Shown: positions 8,966-18,986, counted from the first letter of the stretch. The stretch is DNA of 64,000 nt from Rhizobium sp. CB3090 (GCF_029714285.1 NZ_CP121664.1:434001-498000); one strand, 5' to 3'. The notes: a model not told the origin generated them from the letters alone. Numbers and translations: made by a program.

Positions 8966-10495
8966 ATGGCGCGGCGGCAAGACCTCATCACAATCGCTTC
9001 GCTGCGATCTTTCGATCGGACGAGCGGCCGCATCGGCCAGCAGTTTGCCCAGGCCCTGCGTGATGCGATTGCGAAGGGCGAGTTGAAGCCCGGGGAACGC
9101 CTGCCATCGACCAGAGCCTTGTCGGCAACGCTTGGTATCGCGCGTGGCACCATTGTCGAAGCTTTCGACCAGCTTTATGCGGAAGGTTACCTCCAGACGC
9201 GGGCGCGCAGCGGCACCGTTGTCGCAAATGTCCATGAGGACGCGTCCGATCCAATTTCACCGGACATGGTGCTCGAGGCGCCGGCGAGCGAGCTCCCGCT
9301 GCCCGAAAATGTGGCCCGGCTTGCGGCCGTTGCAAAGGCGCTGCGCCCGCAACGCGCCCTGCCATTTGCAATCGCACATCCGGCCGGCGACGTCGCTCCC
9401 GACGATAAGTGGCGGCGCTTGGGAAACCGTGTCCGGGCAACGAGACCCGCAGCCCCCTCAGGATATATCGATCCAAGAGGGCTGCCGGAATTGCGCGCGT
9501 CGATCGCCGAATACGTCCGAAAGGCGCGGGCGGTGAAATGCACTGCCGATCAGGTCATCATCACCGCCGGAACGCAGCAGGGTCTGTTTCTGGCCGCAAC
9601 CGTGCTCCTGACCGGCGGCGATTCCGTCTGGGCAGAAGATCCGGCTTATCCGGGTATCGAGGCGGTGCTCGGCAATTTCAACATCACGACCTGTCGGATC
9701 CCCGTCGATGGGCAGGGCATCGACGTCAGGGAGGGAGTCGTTCGATGTCCCGGCGCGCGTGTCGCTTTCGTCACGCCCTCCCACCAATATCCGCTTGGCA
9801 TGCCGCTCAGCATGCCACGGCGCACGTCGCTGCTTTCCTGGGCTCGCAACAACAATGCCTGGGTCGTGGAAGACGACTACGACAGTGAACTGAGATATGC
9901 GGGTTACCCATTCCCGTCCCTGCAAGGCCTCGATCCCTCCCGCGTGGTCTATCTGGGTACGCTGAGCAAGATGCTGTTCTCATCGCTGCGCCTCGGCTAC
10001 GCGATCGTGCCTGAACCGTTGATCGATGCTTTCGCCGGGGCGCGTGCGATGATCGACCGCCATTCTCCGACGCCGGATCAGCATGTTCTCGCAAGCTACA
10101 TGCGCGAGGGCCTCTTTGAGGCGCACGTGCGCCGGATCCGCGGCGCCTATTCGGAACGGCGCGACGCCCTGATCAAGGCGATCGAGCGGGACCTTCCTTC
10201 GTGGGCGACCCTGCAGCCGTCGGATCAGGGCATGCATGTCGTGCTCTGGCTGCCTCTCGGCATCGACGATGTGAAAATCGCCGAAGACGCGGCCAAGGCC
10301 GGTCTGGTCGTACGGCCGATTTCGCCGATGTTCGCCAATCCTCCGGCCCGCTTCGGGTTGATGCTGGGATTTGGAGGGTTCACCCCTGGCGAACTCCAAG
10401 CCGCCGTCCGGCGGCTGAAAGACGTCCTCGATGCCTGCGTCGGCGCGATCCGCGGCCCGCTGTCGAAGCCCGAACATCTGGCCGTCGAAGTCTGA
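8966..10495 (+). CDS. MocR/PdxR-family transcriptional regulator
   Basis: A 509-residue fusion of a GntR-type winged helix (about residues 15-85, with LKPGERLPSTRALSATLG in the recognition region) to a type I PLP aminotransferase-like domain. The PLP-binding lysine sits in GTLSKMLFSSLRLGY, and the aspartate in the VVEDDYDSE segment is present, so cofactor binding is likely. MocR proteins regulate neighbouring genes, often PLP, GABA or amine metabolism. The frame is open from a TTG at 8915, but I prefer the ATG at 8966 because it begins the conserved domain; no strong ribosome site decides between them. It lies inside the rightward catabolic group and may control it or the divergent importer. 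This is one of two MocR regulators in the window. Confidence 0.9.
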   Translation: MARRQDLITIASLRSFDRTSGRIGQQFAQALRDAIAKGELKPGERLPSTRALSATLGIARGTIVEAFDQLYAEGYLQTRARSGTVVANVHEDASDPISPDMVLEAPASELPLPENVARLAAVAKALRPQRALPFAIAHPAGDVAPDDKWRRLGNRVRATRPAAPSGYIDPRGLPELRASIAEYVRKARAVKCTADQVIITAGTQQGLFLAATVLLTGGDSVWAEDPAYPGIEAVLGNFNITTCRIPVDGQGIDVREGVVRCPGARVAFVTPSHQYPLGMPLSMPRRTSLLSWARNNNAWVVEDDYDSELRYAGYPFPSLQGLDPSRVVYLGTLSKMLFSSLRLGYAIVPEPLIDAFAGARAMIDRHSPTPDQHVLASYMREGLFEAHVRRIRGAYSERRDALIKAIERDLPSWATLQPSDQGMHVVLWLPLGIDDVKIAEDAAKAGLVVRPISPMFANPPARFGLMLGFGGFTPGELQAAVRRLKDVLDACVGAIRGPLSKPEHLAVEV

Positions 10496-10642
10496 AACCG
10501 TCCCGACCCGGGGCTTCCATAACGGTTCGTGTGGTTCACCGAAAATGACGGATACTGGTCCTATGAAATGGGCCAATTTGGATCAAGGATACTCCAGACA
10601 TCGAGTGAGCCCCGTTTGGCTTCAGGGAAATGGAGTATTGCC

Positions 10643-10861
10643 ATGAGCGACGACACCGTTCCGACGCTTGAAAGCGGCGTCGATGAAAACCCGCCTTTCA
10701 AGACGTGGCTGTGCGTCCTGTGCGGTTTTATTTACAGCGAGAAGGATGGCTGTCCCGAGGACGGCATTCCAGCCGGCACGCGCTGGGCCGACGTGCCCGA
10801 AGAGTGGGCTTGCCCCGACTGTGGCGCCACCAAAGCCGAATTCCAAATGACCGAGATCTGA
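10643..10861 (+). CDS. Rubredoxin
   Basis: A 72-residue iron protein with the two metal-binding knuckles WLCVLCGF and ACPDCGA, giving a Cys4 iron site, plus the conserved YSEKDGCPEDGIPAGTRWADVPE core. It has about 20 extra N-terminal residues relative to a minimal rubredoxin. The ATG at 10643 has GGAAATGGAG upstream and fits the domain start. Rubredoxins of this type accept electrons from an FAD reductase and pass them to an oxygenase or to an oxidative-stress enzyme. Two candidate reductases flank it, but no alkane hydroxylase, P450 or flavodiiron protein is in view. It probably forms a transcription unit with the PaiB-like gene 53 bases downstream. Confidence 0.95.
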   Translation: MSDDTVPTLESGVDENPPFKTWLCVLCGFIYSEKDGCPEDGIPAGTRWADVPEEWACPDCGATKAEFQMTEI

Positions 10862-10914
10862 CACCAGTCCTAGCCCGCCATGAGCGTGCCAGCCAATTGC
10901 GCCCAGGAGTTATC

Positions 10915-11559
10915 ATGTACGTACCCCCGCACTTTGCCGAAAACCGTCCGGAAGCGCTTTTCGACCTCGTCGAGAAGAACCCGCTCGGCATCCTCGTCAC
11001 CAACGGCAAGGCTGGCCTCGACGCCAACCACCTTCCCTTTGAGCTGAACCGGTCGGAGGGAGAACACGGCACCCTTCACTCCCATGTGGCGCGCGCAAAC
11101 CCCGTCTGGCAGGACGTATCGACCGGCGACGAAGTGCTGGTCGTCTTCCGCGCCGCCGACGCCTACATCGCGCCCAACTGGTATCCGAGCAAGCGCGAGT
11201 TCAAGAAGCAGGTCCCGACCTGGAATTACCTCGTGGTCCATGCTCATGGGCGCGTCACAATCCGCGACGACGAGCGCTATGTGCGTGGACTGGTCGCCCG
11301 CCTCACCCGGACGCACGAGGCCGCGCAGGCCGATCCGTGGAAGATGACTGATAGTCCCAAGGACTATATCGACATGATGTTGAAAGCCATCGTCGGGGTT
11401 GAAATCGAGATCACCCGCCTGACGGGCAAGTTCAAACTCAGCCAAAACCGCGAGGCGCGGGATATCCTCGAAGCAGGCGAAATGCTGCAGAAGCAGGGCG
11501 ACGAATTGATCAGCAGCAGCATGATCGCCTTCGGCACCGAAAAGGCACGCCAGTCCTGA
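10915..11559 (+). CDS. PaiB-like FMN-binding protein
   Basis: A 214-residue protein of the FMN-binding negative regulator family (PaiB type, split-barrel flavin fold). The start MYVPPHFAENRPE and the segments GLDANHLPFEL, HVARANPVW and AYIAPNWYPSK are characteristic. The ATG at 10915 has CAGGAGTT upstream; a longer open frame to the left overlaps the rubredoxin gene and is rejected. Bacillus PaiB was described as a repressor partner, but many homologues are flavoproteins of unknown activity. Sitting between rubredoxin and a reductase suggests a redox role here. The family is certain, the function is not. Confidence 0.9.
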   Translation: MYVPPHFAENRPEALFDLVEKNPLGILVTNGKAGLDANHLPFELNRSEGEHGTLHSHVARANPVWQDVSTGDEVLVVFRAADAYIAPNWYPSKREFKKQVPTWNYLVVHAHGRVTIRDDERYVRGLVARLTRTHEAAQADPWKMTDSPKDYIDMMLKAIVGVEIEITRLTGKFKLSQNREARDILEAGEMLQKQGDELISSSMIAFGTEKARQS

Positions 11560-11589
11560 GGTTCGACCTGATTTTTGGGGTACTCCGTC

Positions 11590-12822
11590 GTGAACACGCA
11601 ACCCGCAGTCATCGTCGGCGCCGGCCACAGCGGTGCGAAGGCGGCAGCCGCCCTTCGCAAGCATGGCTGGACCGGAGACATCACCTTGGTCGGCGACGAG
11701 CCTCATGCACCGTATGACCGCCCGCCACTGTCCAAGGCCGTCCTTCTCGGTAAGAAGAGCAGCGATCAGTGTGCGTTTTTTCCCAATAGCTGGTTCGACG
11801 ATAACAACATCGGCTTGCGGCTTGGAACCTCGGTCGCAAGAATCGATCGCCAGAACAAGCGCGTCGTGCTCGCAGACGGCGAGGACGTCCCATACGGAAA
11901 ACTACTTCTGGCGACCGGGTCCGCCTTCAATCGGTTGACGCTGCCGGGCGCGGAGTTGGACGGCGTCTGGCCGCTGCGAACGCCTCAGCACGCCGATGCA
12001 ATCGCGCGCTCGCTTAAAACCGGGTTAAGGGTCGTCGTGATCGGAGCTGGCGTGATCGGGCTCGAAGTCGCAGCCGCCGCAGTAGAACTCGGCTGCGACG
12101 TCCATGTCCTCGAAATAGCACCATACGCCATGGGCCGCAGTCTACCGCTTGCCGTGTCCGAGGCACTGGTTGCCGAGCATCGAAGCCGTGGCGTGGACGT
12201 TCGCTTCGGCGTCCGCTTGGCTTCCCTGGAAGGCAAAGAGGCAGTCTCGGCCGTTCACTTCGAAGGCGGCGAAACCATCGCTTGCGATGTCGTCGTCTAT
12301 GGCGTCGGCGTCCGGCCGCGGACAGAACTTGCTGAGGCGGCGGGTCTCGCGGTCGACAACGGCATCGTCGTTAATCCCCTTCTGCAGACGGAAGATCCCG
12401 ACATTTTCGCGTGCGGAGACGTCTGCAGATACAAAAGCAGGATTTTCGGCAGCGCATTGAGGCTCGAAAACTGGCGCAATGCGGAAGATCAGGCCGACAC
12501 GGTGGCGCGCAACATGCTGGGGCAGGAAAAGGCATTCGACGAGGTGCCGTGGTTCTGGAGCAACCAGTATGATTTTGCGCTTCAGGTTGCCGGCCTGCCG
12601 ACGCTTGGCGAAATTACCATCCCCGCGACATCGGGTGCCGCGCGTCTCTTTTTGTCGGTCACGGCCGACGGCGCGCTTCGTGGCGCAAGCGCCATTGGGC
12701 CGGTGCGCGACGTCGCAAGCCCGATCAGGAAGCTTAAGGCAGCGATCGCCAGGGATGAAACGCTCGACATCAGGACAACCGGAAGCTCGTCGGCAAATGT
12801 AGATGCCCTATTGCAGAATTAG
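11590..12822 (+). CDS. FAD-dependent ferredoxin/rubredoxin reductase, second copy
   Basis: A 410-residue paralogue of the reductase at 7641. It has the FAD fold AVIVGAGHSGAKAA at residues 6-19, the PYDRPPLSK motif, the NAD(P)H fold VVIGAGVIGLEVAA near 150-165 and the flavin-binding segment IFACGDVC. The C-terminal domain with WFWSNQYDFALQVAG is typical of ferredoxin reductases that serve ring-hydroxylating or P450 systems. I chose the GTG at 11590; a TTG 15 bases earlier is possible. It begins 30 bases after the PaiB-like stop and probably shares that transcript. Two divergent reductases around one rubredoxin suggest separate partners or donors. Confidence 0.92.
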   Translation: MNTQPAVIVGAGHSGAKAAAALRKHGWTGDITLVGDEPHAPYDRPPLSKAVLLGKKSSDQCAFFPNSWFDDNNIGLRLGTSVARIDRQNKRVVLADGEDVPYGKLLLATGSAFNRLTLPGAELDGVWPLRTPQHADAIARSLKTGLRVVVIGAGVIGLEVAAAAVELGCDVHVLEIAPYAMGRSLPLAVSEALVAEHRSRGVDVRFGVRLASLEGKEAVSAVHFEGGETIACDVVVYGVGVRPRTELAEAAGLAVDNGIVVNPLLQTEDPDIFACGDVCRYKSRIFGSALRLENWRNAEDQADTVARNMLGQEKAFDEVPWFWSNQYDFALQVAGLPTLGEITIPATSGAARLFLSVTADGALRGASAIGPVRDVASPIRKLKAAIARDETLDIRTTGSSSANVDALLQN

Positions 12823-13004
12823 CCAATCCGACGTCGCCGTTAGAGGGATGCCGGCGGAAGCATCTGTAAACGGCGGTGTTGATCAGTTGATATTTCCGAC
12901 AGAGAGGCACCGATTAAGAGCGCAGTCGCTAACTGCTCTTGGCGATTTGCAAACATGACGACGCGATGACTTGCCACAAATCGACACGGGGAGTGATTGG
13001 CAGC

Positions 13005-13976
13005 ATGGACCAGACGACAGTCTCGGACGGTAATTCATTTCAGGGAACAGACCCCGATGAGTTGTCTGCATTGCTGTCAACATCGGCTTCTCTGATCCGG
13101 ACGGAGCCTCGCGGAAAGATCAGGTATTCCTGCAAGTTTGGCAGCATCGACAGGCTTTCGCTTGTCGACTGTAGCTATGAAGGTCAAATTCAATTTGAGC
13201 GGAAAGGTGCAAGCGACAAGCTGCTGATTTTCTTCCCCGTCGTCGGAGACGCCCACATCGGTCATACCAAAATGGGTTCTTTCTCTACTCCAGGGATCGG
13301 AACCATTGCCGATGGCAAAATGGAAGGTCGCGTGGAAATAGCAGGGCGGCGGCGGCATCTGCTTCTTCTCTTGGAAAAGGCGGACCTGAAGCAAAGACTC
13401 GCCAATATGCTGGAGCGTCCGATCCGCAGAGACGTAGAGTTCTATCCAGACATCAACTTGGAAGAAGGGCCCGGAAGATTGTTGCAAATGCTGTCGGAGG
13501 CAGCATTTTCCGGGCTGACGGGCGAAAAAAACCTGCAAAAGGCTCCGCTTGCCCTGACAAACTTAACAGAAACCATCGGAAATCTGGTCCTCGAAGCCCT
13601 GCCCCACAACTTCTCCTCGGCGGTCGCGAGGCCCGTCAGTGCAACCACTCCAAAACAACTGAGGAGGGCCATTGATTATATGCACGCTCACCTCTCCGAG
13701 CCCATCAGATTAGAGCAGATCGCTGCCGAAGCCTCGACGAGCACGCGAAGCCTGCAAAACATGTTTCAACGGTTCCGTAACACAACACCAATGGCGTTTC
13801 TTCAAGAGCTCCGCCTGTTTGCTGTCCGGCAAGAGCTGCTGGAGGCGCCGCCGGGTATTTCAGTCATGGAACTTGCGCAAAAATGGGGCTTTATGCACGC
13901 AGGCCGGTTCGCGATCAGCTATAGGAAGAAGTTTGGCGAACTGCCTTCCCAAACAATCCGCGTTAGAATTTCATGA
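13005..13976 (+). CDS. AraC-family transcriptional regulator
   Basis: A 323-residue regulator. The C-terminal third has the two helix-turn-helix units of AraC/XylS proteins, the first around IRLEQIAAEASTSTRSLQNMF and the second around SVMELAQKWGFMHAGRFAISYRKKFGELPSQ. The N-terminal part (1-200) resembles the ligand-binding region of AraC-binding-like activators such as those for aromatic catabolism. The ATG at 13005 follows GGGGAG ten bases upstream; in-frame starts at 12966 and 12939 also exist. It ends the rightward catabolic group and is a likely activator for it; the inducer is not known. Confidence 0.88.
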   Translation: MDQTTVSDGNSFQGTDPDELSALLSTSASLIRTEPRGKIRYSCKFGSIDRLSLVDCSYEGQIQFERKGASDKLLIFFPVVGDAHIGHTKMGSFSTPGIGTIADGKMEGRVEIAGRRRHLLLLLEKADLKQRLANMLERPIRRDVEFYPDINLEEGPGRLLQMLSEAAFSGLTGEKNLQKAPLALTNLTETIGNLVLEALPHNFSSAVARPVSATTPKQLRRAIDYMHAHLSEPIRLEQIAAEASTSTRSLQNMFQRFRNTTPMAFLQELRLFAVRQELLEAPPGISVMELAQKWGFMHAGRFAISYRKKFGELPSQTIRVRIS

Positions 13977-14886
13977 TGTGCAACGTTCTGCCGGCACGAC
14001 CGAAACGGCTATTGGTGGAGCTCGCCCCCCCCAGCCCATGAGCGTGAGCTGGCGGCAAAATGCAGTCTGGTCCTCAACACACTCGGTTCGAATCGTGCGG
14101 AACGGGAATGCCTTACCGGGTCAGGATACGCTATCCTAATCGTGCTAAGACAAGCAATTCTCGCAACATACCAACGCTGTCGCCGACCACCTGTGCCGCT
14201 CAGGCGACCCATCTGACATCGATAGACCGGTAAGGAACGGCGCTCGCCGCAGGGTCTGCTGTTAGTTTCAGATGGTTCTCGACGCGACGCGGGCTGTGAT
14301 CACCAGCTCGTACGAGCGCCTCTCGGCGTAGATTGTCGCCGGCAATATCATGGTGGTTTTGTGCGGGGGCGATTGGAGATGCTCCCTTTTTGAACCGTAT
14401 GCGTCGATTCGCGCCAAGAGGTCTCCTGCATTGCGGATGCGTTGATCTGGTCGGGTTGCTCGGACGATGCGGTCCGGGCATCCGCGATACGCTGGAAAAG
14501 CCGGTTTGCGCAGACAATATCATTCCCGCCGCCGAAAGCAAAAAAGCGTTAACCACCGCAGCCGCTTAAAGGAGTGAGTAGCCGCTCGCATTGAGAGCCA
14601 GCGCGACTTTGCCGAAGTCGGTTCGTCGTCGGGTAGTCAGCCCTGCGCCGCCGCAGAATGGATCGTAGCGCTCCTCGTTCCCAAAGTGAGATCGGGCTCA
14701 TGAATGCGCGTATCACAAGGGTTTTTGCATGGACGTCACAGGTATCGGCCAATCCTCTCAGTCTCAGTTCGCCACTGTCCGAAGCCGGGTAGGGCGCAGC
14801 ACCTGTCGATACTTTCAGTAGCAGTATTTGTCGCTGCCGCCACTCCAATCTCCCATCCAACTAATCAAGTCCAAAGGATCCCCATC
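13977..14886. other. Intergenic region, no supported gene
   Basis: About 910 bases between the AraC gene and the first chemoreceptor. Short open frames exist on both strands but none shows a recognisable domain or convincing ribosome-binding site. It marks the change from catabolic to sensory genes and must hold the chemoreceptor promoter. Confidence 0.4.
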
Positions 14887-16896
14887 ATGGCTCTTAACTC
14901 AATGAAGATCGCGCCCAAGCTCCTGGTTCTCACTCTCGTGACGGTCGCGATTGGTGCCGGTGTCAGCATCTATGAGGCAATGAAACTTCGCAGCATAGAT
15001 AAAACTTTCAGCGCAGTGTTGGATAATGATGCGAGCGGTACGATCAAGCTCGCGGAAGTCACAGGCAATTCGGATTCGATCGGTCGAGTGCTTTACCGCC
15101 TGATTGCCGAGTCCGATCGGACGAGCATGGAGAAGTCCGTAGCGGAGTTGAACCAGGTCTTTGATGAAACCGATAAGTTCGTCGAAACCGCTTCGGCGTT
15201 CTACCCAGAACGAAAGGAAGAATTCAATACGATCAAGGCGGACTTGGATGCAGTGCGCGCCTCCACGCAGCCGATCATCAAAGCCGCATTGGTCGACGAC
15301 AACGAAACAGCACTCAAGCTCACCGCCAGCAGTTTCGCTCCGGCGCGCAGTAAATTCGATGCTGATGCGACAAAACAATACGAATGGGCGAAGTCCGAGT
15401 TGAAGCGCAAGAACGAAGCGGCAAATGTCGTGACAAACACGACTATCGCAACGAGCTACACGGTACTTGCCCTTGGCTCTTTGCTTGCGGTTTTGCTGGG
15501 AGCTTTTGCTGGTATAGTGCAGGTCGTGAAGCCGGTGCGGCGTCTGACCGAGGCAATGCATATTCTCGCCAGTGGCGACCTGACCATCGAAGTCCCAGGC
15601 GCCACACGGGGCGACGAATTGGGCGCCATGGCAAAAGCCGTCGAAGTGTTCAAGCAGAACGGCATTAAAGTCGCCAATATGAGTGTTCAGGAAACTATCT
15701 TCCAGAAAAAGAGTTCAGACCTGCAGTCAGATATCCGAACGGTGGTAGCGGCGGCCGTTGCCGGTGATTTTAGCCAACGTATCGACAGGGAATATGGCAA
15801 TCCTGACCTCGACCGCTTTGCGGCGAGCGTCAACGAGCTCGTGTCCTCGGTGGAAATAGGGATTGTCGAGACGCGTCGAGTGATTACCTCCCTAGCAGAA
15901 GGTGATCTGACCGACGCTATGAAGGGGCATTTCCAGGGCGCTTTTGGTGAACTGCAGCAGAATGTCAACACCACGATGACCAATCTACGCTCCGTGATTG
16001 GCGAGGTTAGTGCGGCCATCGATACTATCAATAGTGGCGCCGGTGAGATGCGAGTTGCTTCAGGGGACCTTTCGAAGCGAACGGAACAGCAGGCTGCCTC
16101 GCTGGAGGAGACCTCCTCTGCCCTCGAGGAAATCACAGTTGTTGTTAGGAATTCAACAGAACGAGCGCAGGAAGCGACCCACATGGTCGATGAAGCGCGC
16201 CGCAGCACGGAGCAGTCGAGCGCTGTGGTCAAGGATGCCGTATCGGCAATGGAACGCATCGACCAGGCCTCGGGCGAGATCAGCCAGATTATCAACGTAA
16301 TCGATGAAATCGCGTTTCAGACCAACCTTCTGGCGCTGAATGCCGGGGTGGAAGCCGCTCGAGCCGGTGATGCTGGTAAGGGCTTTGCGGTTGTCGCTCA
16401 AGAGGTGCGCGAGTTGGCCCAGCGTTCAGCCGTCGCCGCAAAGGACATCAAAACATTGATCTCCCGTTCGAGCGGGGAGGTTCAGTCAGGCGTCAAGTTG
16501 GTAACCGCCACGGGCGAAGCGCTCGGCTTGATCCAGGAGCACGTGGTGAAAATCAATGAACATGTTCATTCGATCGCGACGGCCGCCCGCGAACAGTCGT
16601 CCGGCCTTTCTGAGGTCAGCACCGCGGTGCATCAGATGGACCAGGTAACGCAGCAGAATGCTGCGATGGTCGAGGAGTCTACCGCGGCCACCAACCGACT
16701 AGCGGAGGAAGCTTCTAATCTGGCCCGCCTGATCGCCCGCTTCAAGCTCGATGATAGCCGGCCCAACATCCGAATGGCCGATCGGACGAACAAACCGATG
16801 AGTTCTCCGGCACGCGCCCTGGGCCAGAAACTGACCAGTGCTTTCGGTGCAAGGGTTGCAACAGCAGCAGTATCGAAGGAATGGGAGGAATTTTGA
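14887..16896 (+). CDS. Methyl-accepting chemotaxis protein with WEEF tether
   Basis: A 669-residue transmembrane chemoreceptor. Membrane helices lie at about 11-31 and 190-212, enclosing a periplasmic four-helix-bundle-like sensor of about 160 residues. Two HAMP units follow (about 212-265 and 300-365, with ASGDLTIEVPG and AEGDLTDAM). The cytoplasmic hairpin has the tip [20 protein letters not shown] and Gln/Glu methylation heptads on either side. The chain ends in KEWEEF, a pentapeptide of the kind that tethers the methyltransferase CheR or methylesterase CheB. The frame is open upstream to 14704 but the ATG at 14887 begins the membrane anchor and is preferred. Ligand unknown. No cheA, cheW or cheR is nearby, so it must feed a che system encoded elsewhere. 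Confidence 0.95.
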   Translation: MALNSMKIAPKLLVLTLVTVAIGAGVSIYEAMKLRSIDKTFSAVLDNDASGTIKLAEVTGNSDSIGRVLYRLIAESDRTSMEKSVAELNQVFDETDKFVETASAFYPERKEEFNTIKADLDAVRASTQPIIKAALVDDNETALKLTASSFAPARSKFDADATKQYEWAKSELKRKNEAANVVTNTTIATSYTVLALGSLLAVLLGAFAGIVQVVKPVRRLTEAMHILASGDLTIEVPGATRGDELGAMAKAVEVFKQNGIKVANMSVQETIFQKKSSDLQSDIRTVVAAAVAGDFSQRIDREYGNPDLDRFAASVNELVSSVEIGIVETRRVITSLAEGDLTDAMKGHFQGAFGELQQNVNTTMTNLRSVIGEVSAAIDTINSGAGEMRVASGDLSKRTEQQAASLEETSSALEEITVVVRNSTERAQEATHMVDEARRSTEQSSAVVKDAVSAMERIDQASGEISQIINVIDEIAFQTNLLALNAGVEAARAGDAGKGFAVVAQEVRELAQRSAVAAKDIKTLISRSSGEVQSGVKLVTATGEALGLIQEHVVKINEHVHSIATAAREQSSGLSEVSTAVHQMDQVTQQNAAMVEESTAATNRLAEEASNLARLIARFKLDDSRPNIRMADRTNKPMSSPARALGQKLTSAFGARVATAAVSKEWEEF

Positions 16897-17060
16897 TGTC
16901 CAGCTTGAGCGAAGGCCACCGAAATAACTGCCGTATTCCGAGAGGTAATTTTCCCTGACTCCCATCATATCTTTGCGCTCCGCGAAATGTGAACGGGTTA
17001 CACGAACGCCTTTCCTGCAGAGCCTCTTTGTAAAAACTGGTATAATCTCGAAAGAAAACG

Positions 17061-17282
17061 ATGACCCAGATCGTCCGATTCCCGTCCCGCGAACTTACGC
17101 AACAAGGTGGTGGCCGGCTAATCGTTGTGGAGCAAGAACCTTGTCATCACGCTATCGGAGAGGTGTTGGCGCGAGCACGCGAAAGCATGATCTCGGCAAC
17201 TAACAATATGGAGGCGCTCAACGCTCAGCTGTTGACCCTGCGCAAAGGAGCGCCACCCGTCACCTCAGTCGGCGACACTTAG
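17061..17282 (+). CDS. Small protein of unknown function linked to chemoreceptors
   Basis: A 73-residue protein starting MTQIVRFPSRE that I do not recognise. It is acidic to neutral with a predicted helical core (EVLARARESMISATNNMEAL). It lies 164 bases after the chemoreceptor stop and 63 bases before the TPR-GGDEF gene. A relative with the same N-terminus (MTQIIPFP) and the same C-terminal helix (MLSTADYMESLFAELLTLR) exists at 26330, just upstream of another chemoreceptor but broken by a frameshift. Conservation of the protein between two loci, rather than of random DNA, supports real coding. Role unknown; an accessory to receptor or cyclic-di-GMP signalling is a guess. Confidence 0.65.
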   Translation: MTQIVRFPSRELTQQGGGRLIVVEQEPCHHAIGEVLARARESMISATNNMEALNAQLLTLRKGAPPVTSVGDT

Positions 17283-17345
17283 TAACCAGTTGGCTCGTGT
17301 CAGTGAGTGCCTCCTCCCCATTTCAAATGCTTCTTGGCGTTTAAC

Positions 17346-18986
17346 ATGCAAATCATCGATATCGAGCCAAGCACTCAAAACGCGGACTTCAGCCTACAGC
17401 ACGCGTGGCACCTTGCATGCACAGGCCGGTCGGATGAGGCACTGACACTTGCCGGCCGACTTCTGGCCGAGGCCAGGTCGCAGGGCGACGATCGGCTCGC
17501 CGCTCAATGCGATACCGATATTGCCTGGTACTGCTTTCAGATCGGCAAGGCCGAACTCGGGCTAACGCATGTCCGCCAAGCGGTGGATTACTGGAAATTG
17601 ACCGGGGAGCCGACCCAGGAAGCCTACGCCCGGGCGTATTTCGGATGGCTGCTCCTGGAATTGGGTTTGCCAGAAGAAGCGATCGAGGAGGCGACCCGCG
17701 CATTGGAGCTGGCTGATAGGAACGGCGATCTGAAAGCGCAAAGTCTAGCGACCAACGTTATTGGAATTATCTTCTGGTACAACAAGCAACCCGACCGGGC
17801 CATCCTGATGAGCGAGAGGTCCGTCGAACTCGCCAGATCGATCGGCGACAGGACCTATGAATGCTGGTGGCTCATCAATCTCGGCGGCGCCCATTCGGAG
17901 AGCGGATATATTGCCCAAGCCCTCGGCAAACCGGAGGAAGGACACCGGCTGCTGCTGCGCGCGCTTGAGCTGACCGACCAGGCGCTCGACATCGCAATCG
18001 AAACCGGCGACAGCTGGGCAGCCCGCATTTGTCTCGGCAACAACGCCGATTACTACAGCCATATCGGTGAGCACGAAAAGGCGCTCCAGTGCATGGAGCG
18101 CTACCAGCTGTTTCAAGAAAACAGCTATGTCAGGGACAGGCAGCAATATCTCTACACCCTGGGTCAGATCTACATCAATTATGGAAAATTCGCGGACGCC
18201 CGAGCGCTGCTGCTCGAGGCGATGGAATCGATCGGCGAGGGCGGCAGTTTTGATTCCTATATCCAGATCTATTATTATCTGTCTCAGGCGCATGAAGGGC
18301 TGGGGCAGTTCGATCTGGCGCTGGAGGCCCACAAGAAATACCACCAAGCATATCTGCAGAACAGCGCCGAGAGAACCCAGCAGCGCGCACGCCTGGCCGA
18401 AATCTATTATGAAACCAAGCGGCTCAAGGAAGTCGCGGAGACAGAGTCGAAGCGCGCCGAAACGCTGGAAGCCTCCTATCAGAAATTGCAGGAGGAAACC
18501 GATATCCTTGCCAGCGCCGTTTATCTTGACGGGCTGACTGGGCTCTATAACCGCAAATATCTTGACAGCCGCTTCAAGGAGCTGGCGTCCGAGACGCGTC
18601 CATATTCCATCGCGATGCTGGATGTCGATCACTTCAAGTCGATCAACGACAACTTCTCCCATATGATCGGCGACCAGGTGCTTAGCGCCATTGGAACCAT
18701 ATTGCGCAACCAGTTGCGGATTACCGATCAGGCGATCCGCTTTGGCGGCGAGGAGTTTGTCGTCCTGCTGGCGGGCCCTCCCGGAGGGGCGGCCGATGTC
18801 TGCGAGAGGCTGCGTTCGACGATTGAACGCTGGGACTGGGCGCAGATCTGCAACGGGCTGCTCGTCACGATCAGCATAGGCGTCGCCGGTAGCCTGTCCG
18901 CCAATTCTCCGAGCGAGATTTTGGCGATCGCCGATCAGAATCTCTATGCGGCGAAAAAGAGCGGCCGCAACCGGGTTGTTTCGTAA
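17346..18986 (+). CDS. TPR-containing diguanylate cyclase (GGDEF)
   Basis: A 546-residue soluble protein. The first 370 residues are tetratricopeptide-like helical repeats (for example around AYARAYFGWLLLELGLPEEAI and ALQCMERYQLFQENS), then a short coiled coil (about 360-395) and a C-terminal GGDEF domain. The active-site loop is FGGEEF, a functional variant, and an RITD inhibitory site sits at the canonical distance before it, so product feedback by c-di-GMP is expected. No membrane segment is seen. The ATG at 17346 begins the protein; an upstream in-frame start at 17307 lacks support. The TPR region probably binds a protein partner that controls the cyclase. Its position among chemoreceptors suggests motility or attachment control. 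Confidence 0.92.
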   Translation: MQIIDIEPSTQNADFSLQHAWHLACTGRSDEALTLAGRLLAEARSQGDDRLAAQCDTDIAWYCFQIGKAELGLTHVRQAVDYWKLTGEPTQEAYARAYFGWLLLELGLPEEAIEEATRALELADRNGDLKAQSLATNVIGIIFWYNKQPDRAILMSERSVELARSIGDRTYECWWLINLGGAHSESGYIAQALGKPEEGHRLLLRALELTDQALDIAIETGDSWAARICLGNNADYYSHIGEHEKALQCMERYQLFQENSYVRDRQQYLYTLGQIYINYGKFADARALLLEAMESIGEGGSFDSYIQIYYYLSQAHEGLGQFDLALEAHKKYHQAYLQNSAERTQQRARLAEIYYETKRLKEVAETESKRAETLEASYQKLQEETDILASAVYLDGLTGLYNRKYLDSRFKELASETRPYSIAMLDVDHFKSINDNFSHMIGDQVLSAIGTILRNQLRITDQAIRFGGEEFVVLLAGPPGGAADVCERLRSTIERWDWAQICNGLLVTISIGVAGSLSANSPSEILAIADQNLYAAKKSGRNRVVS

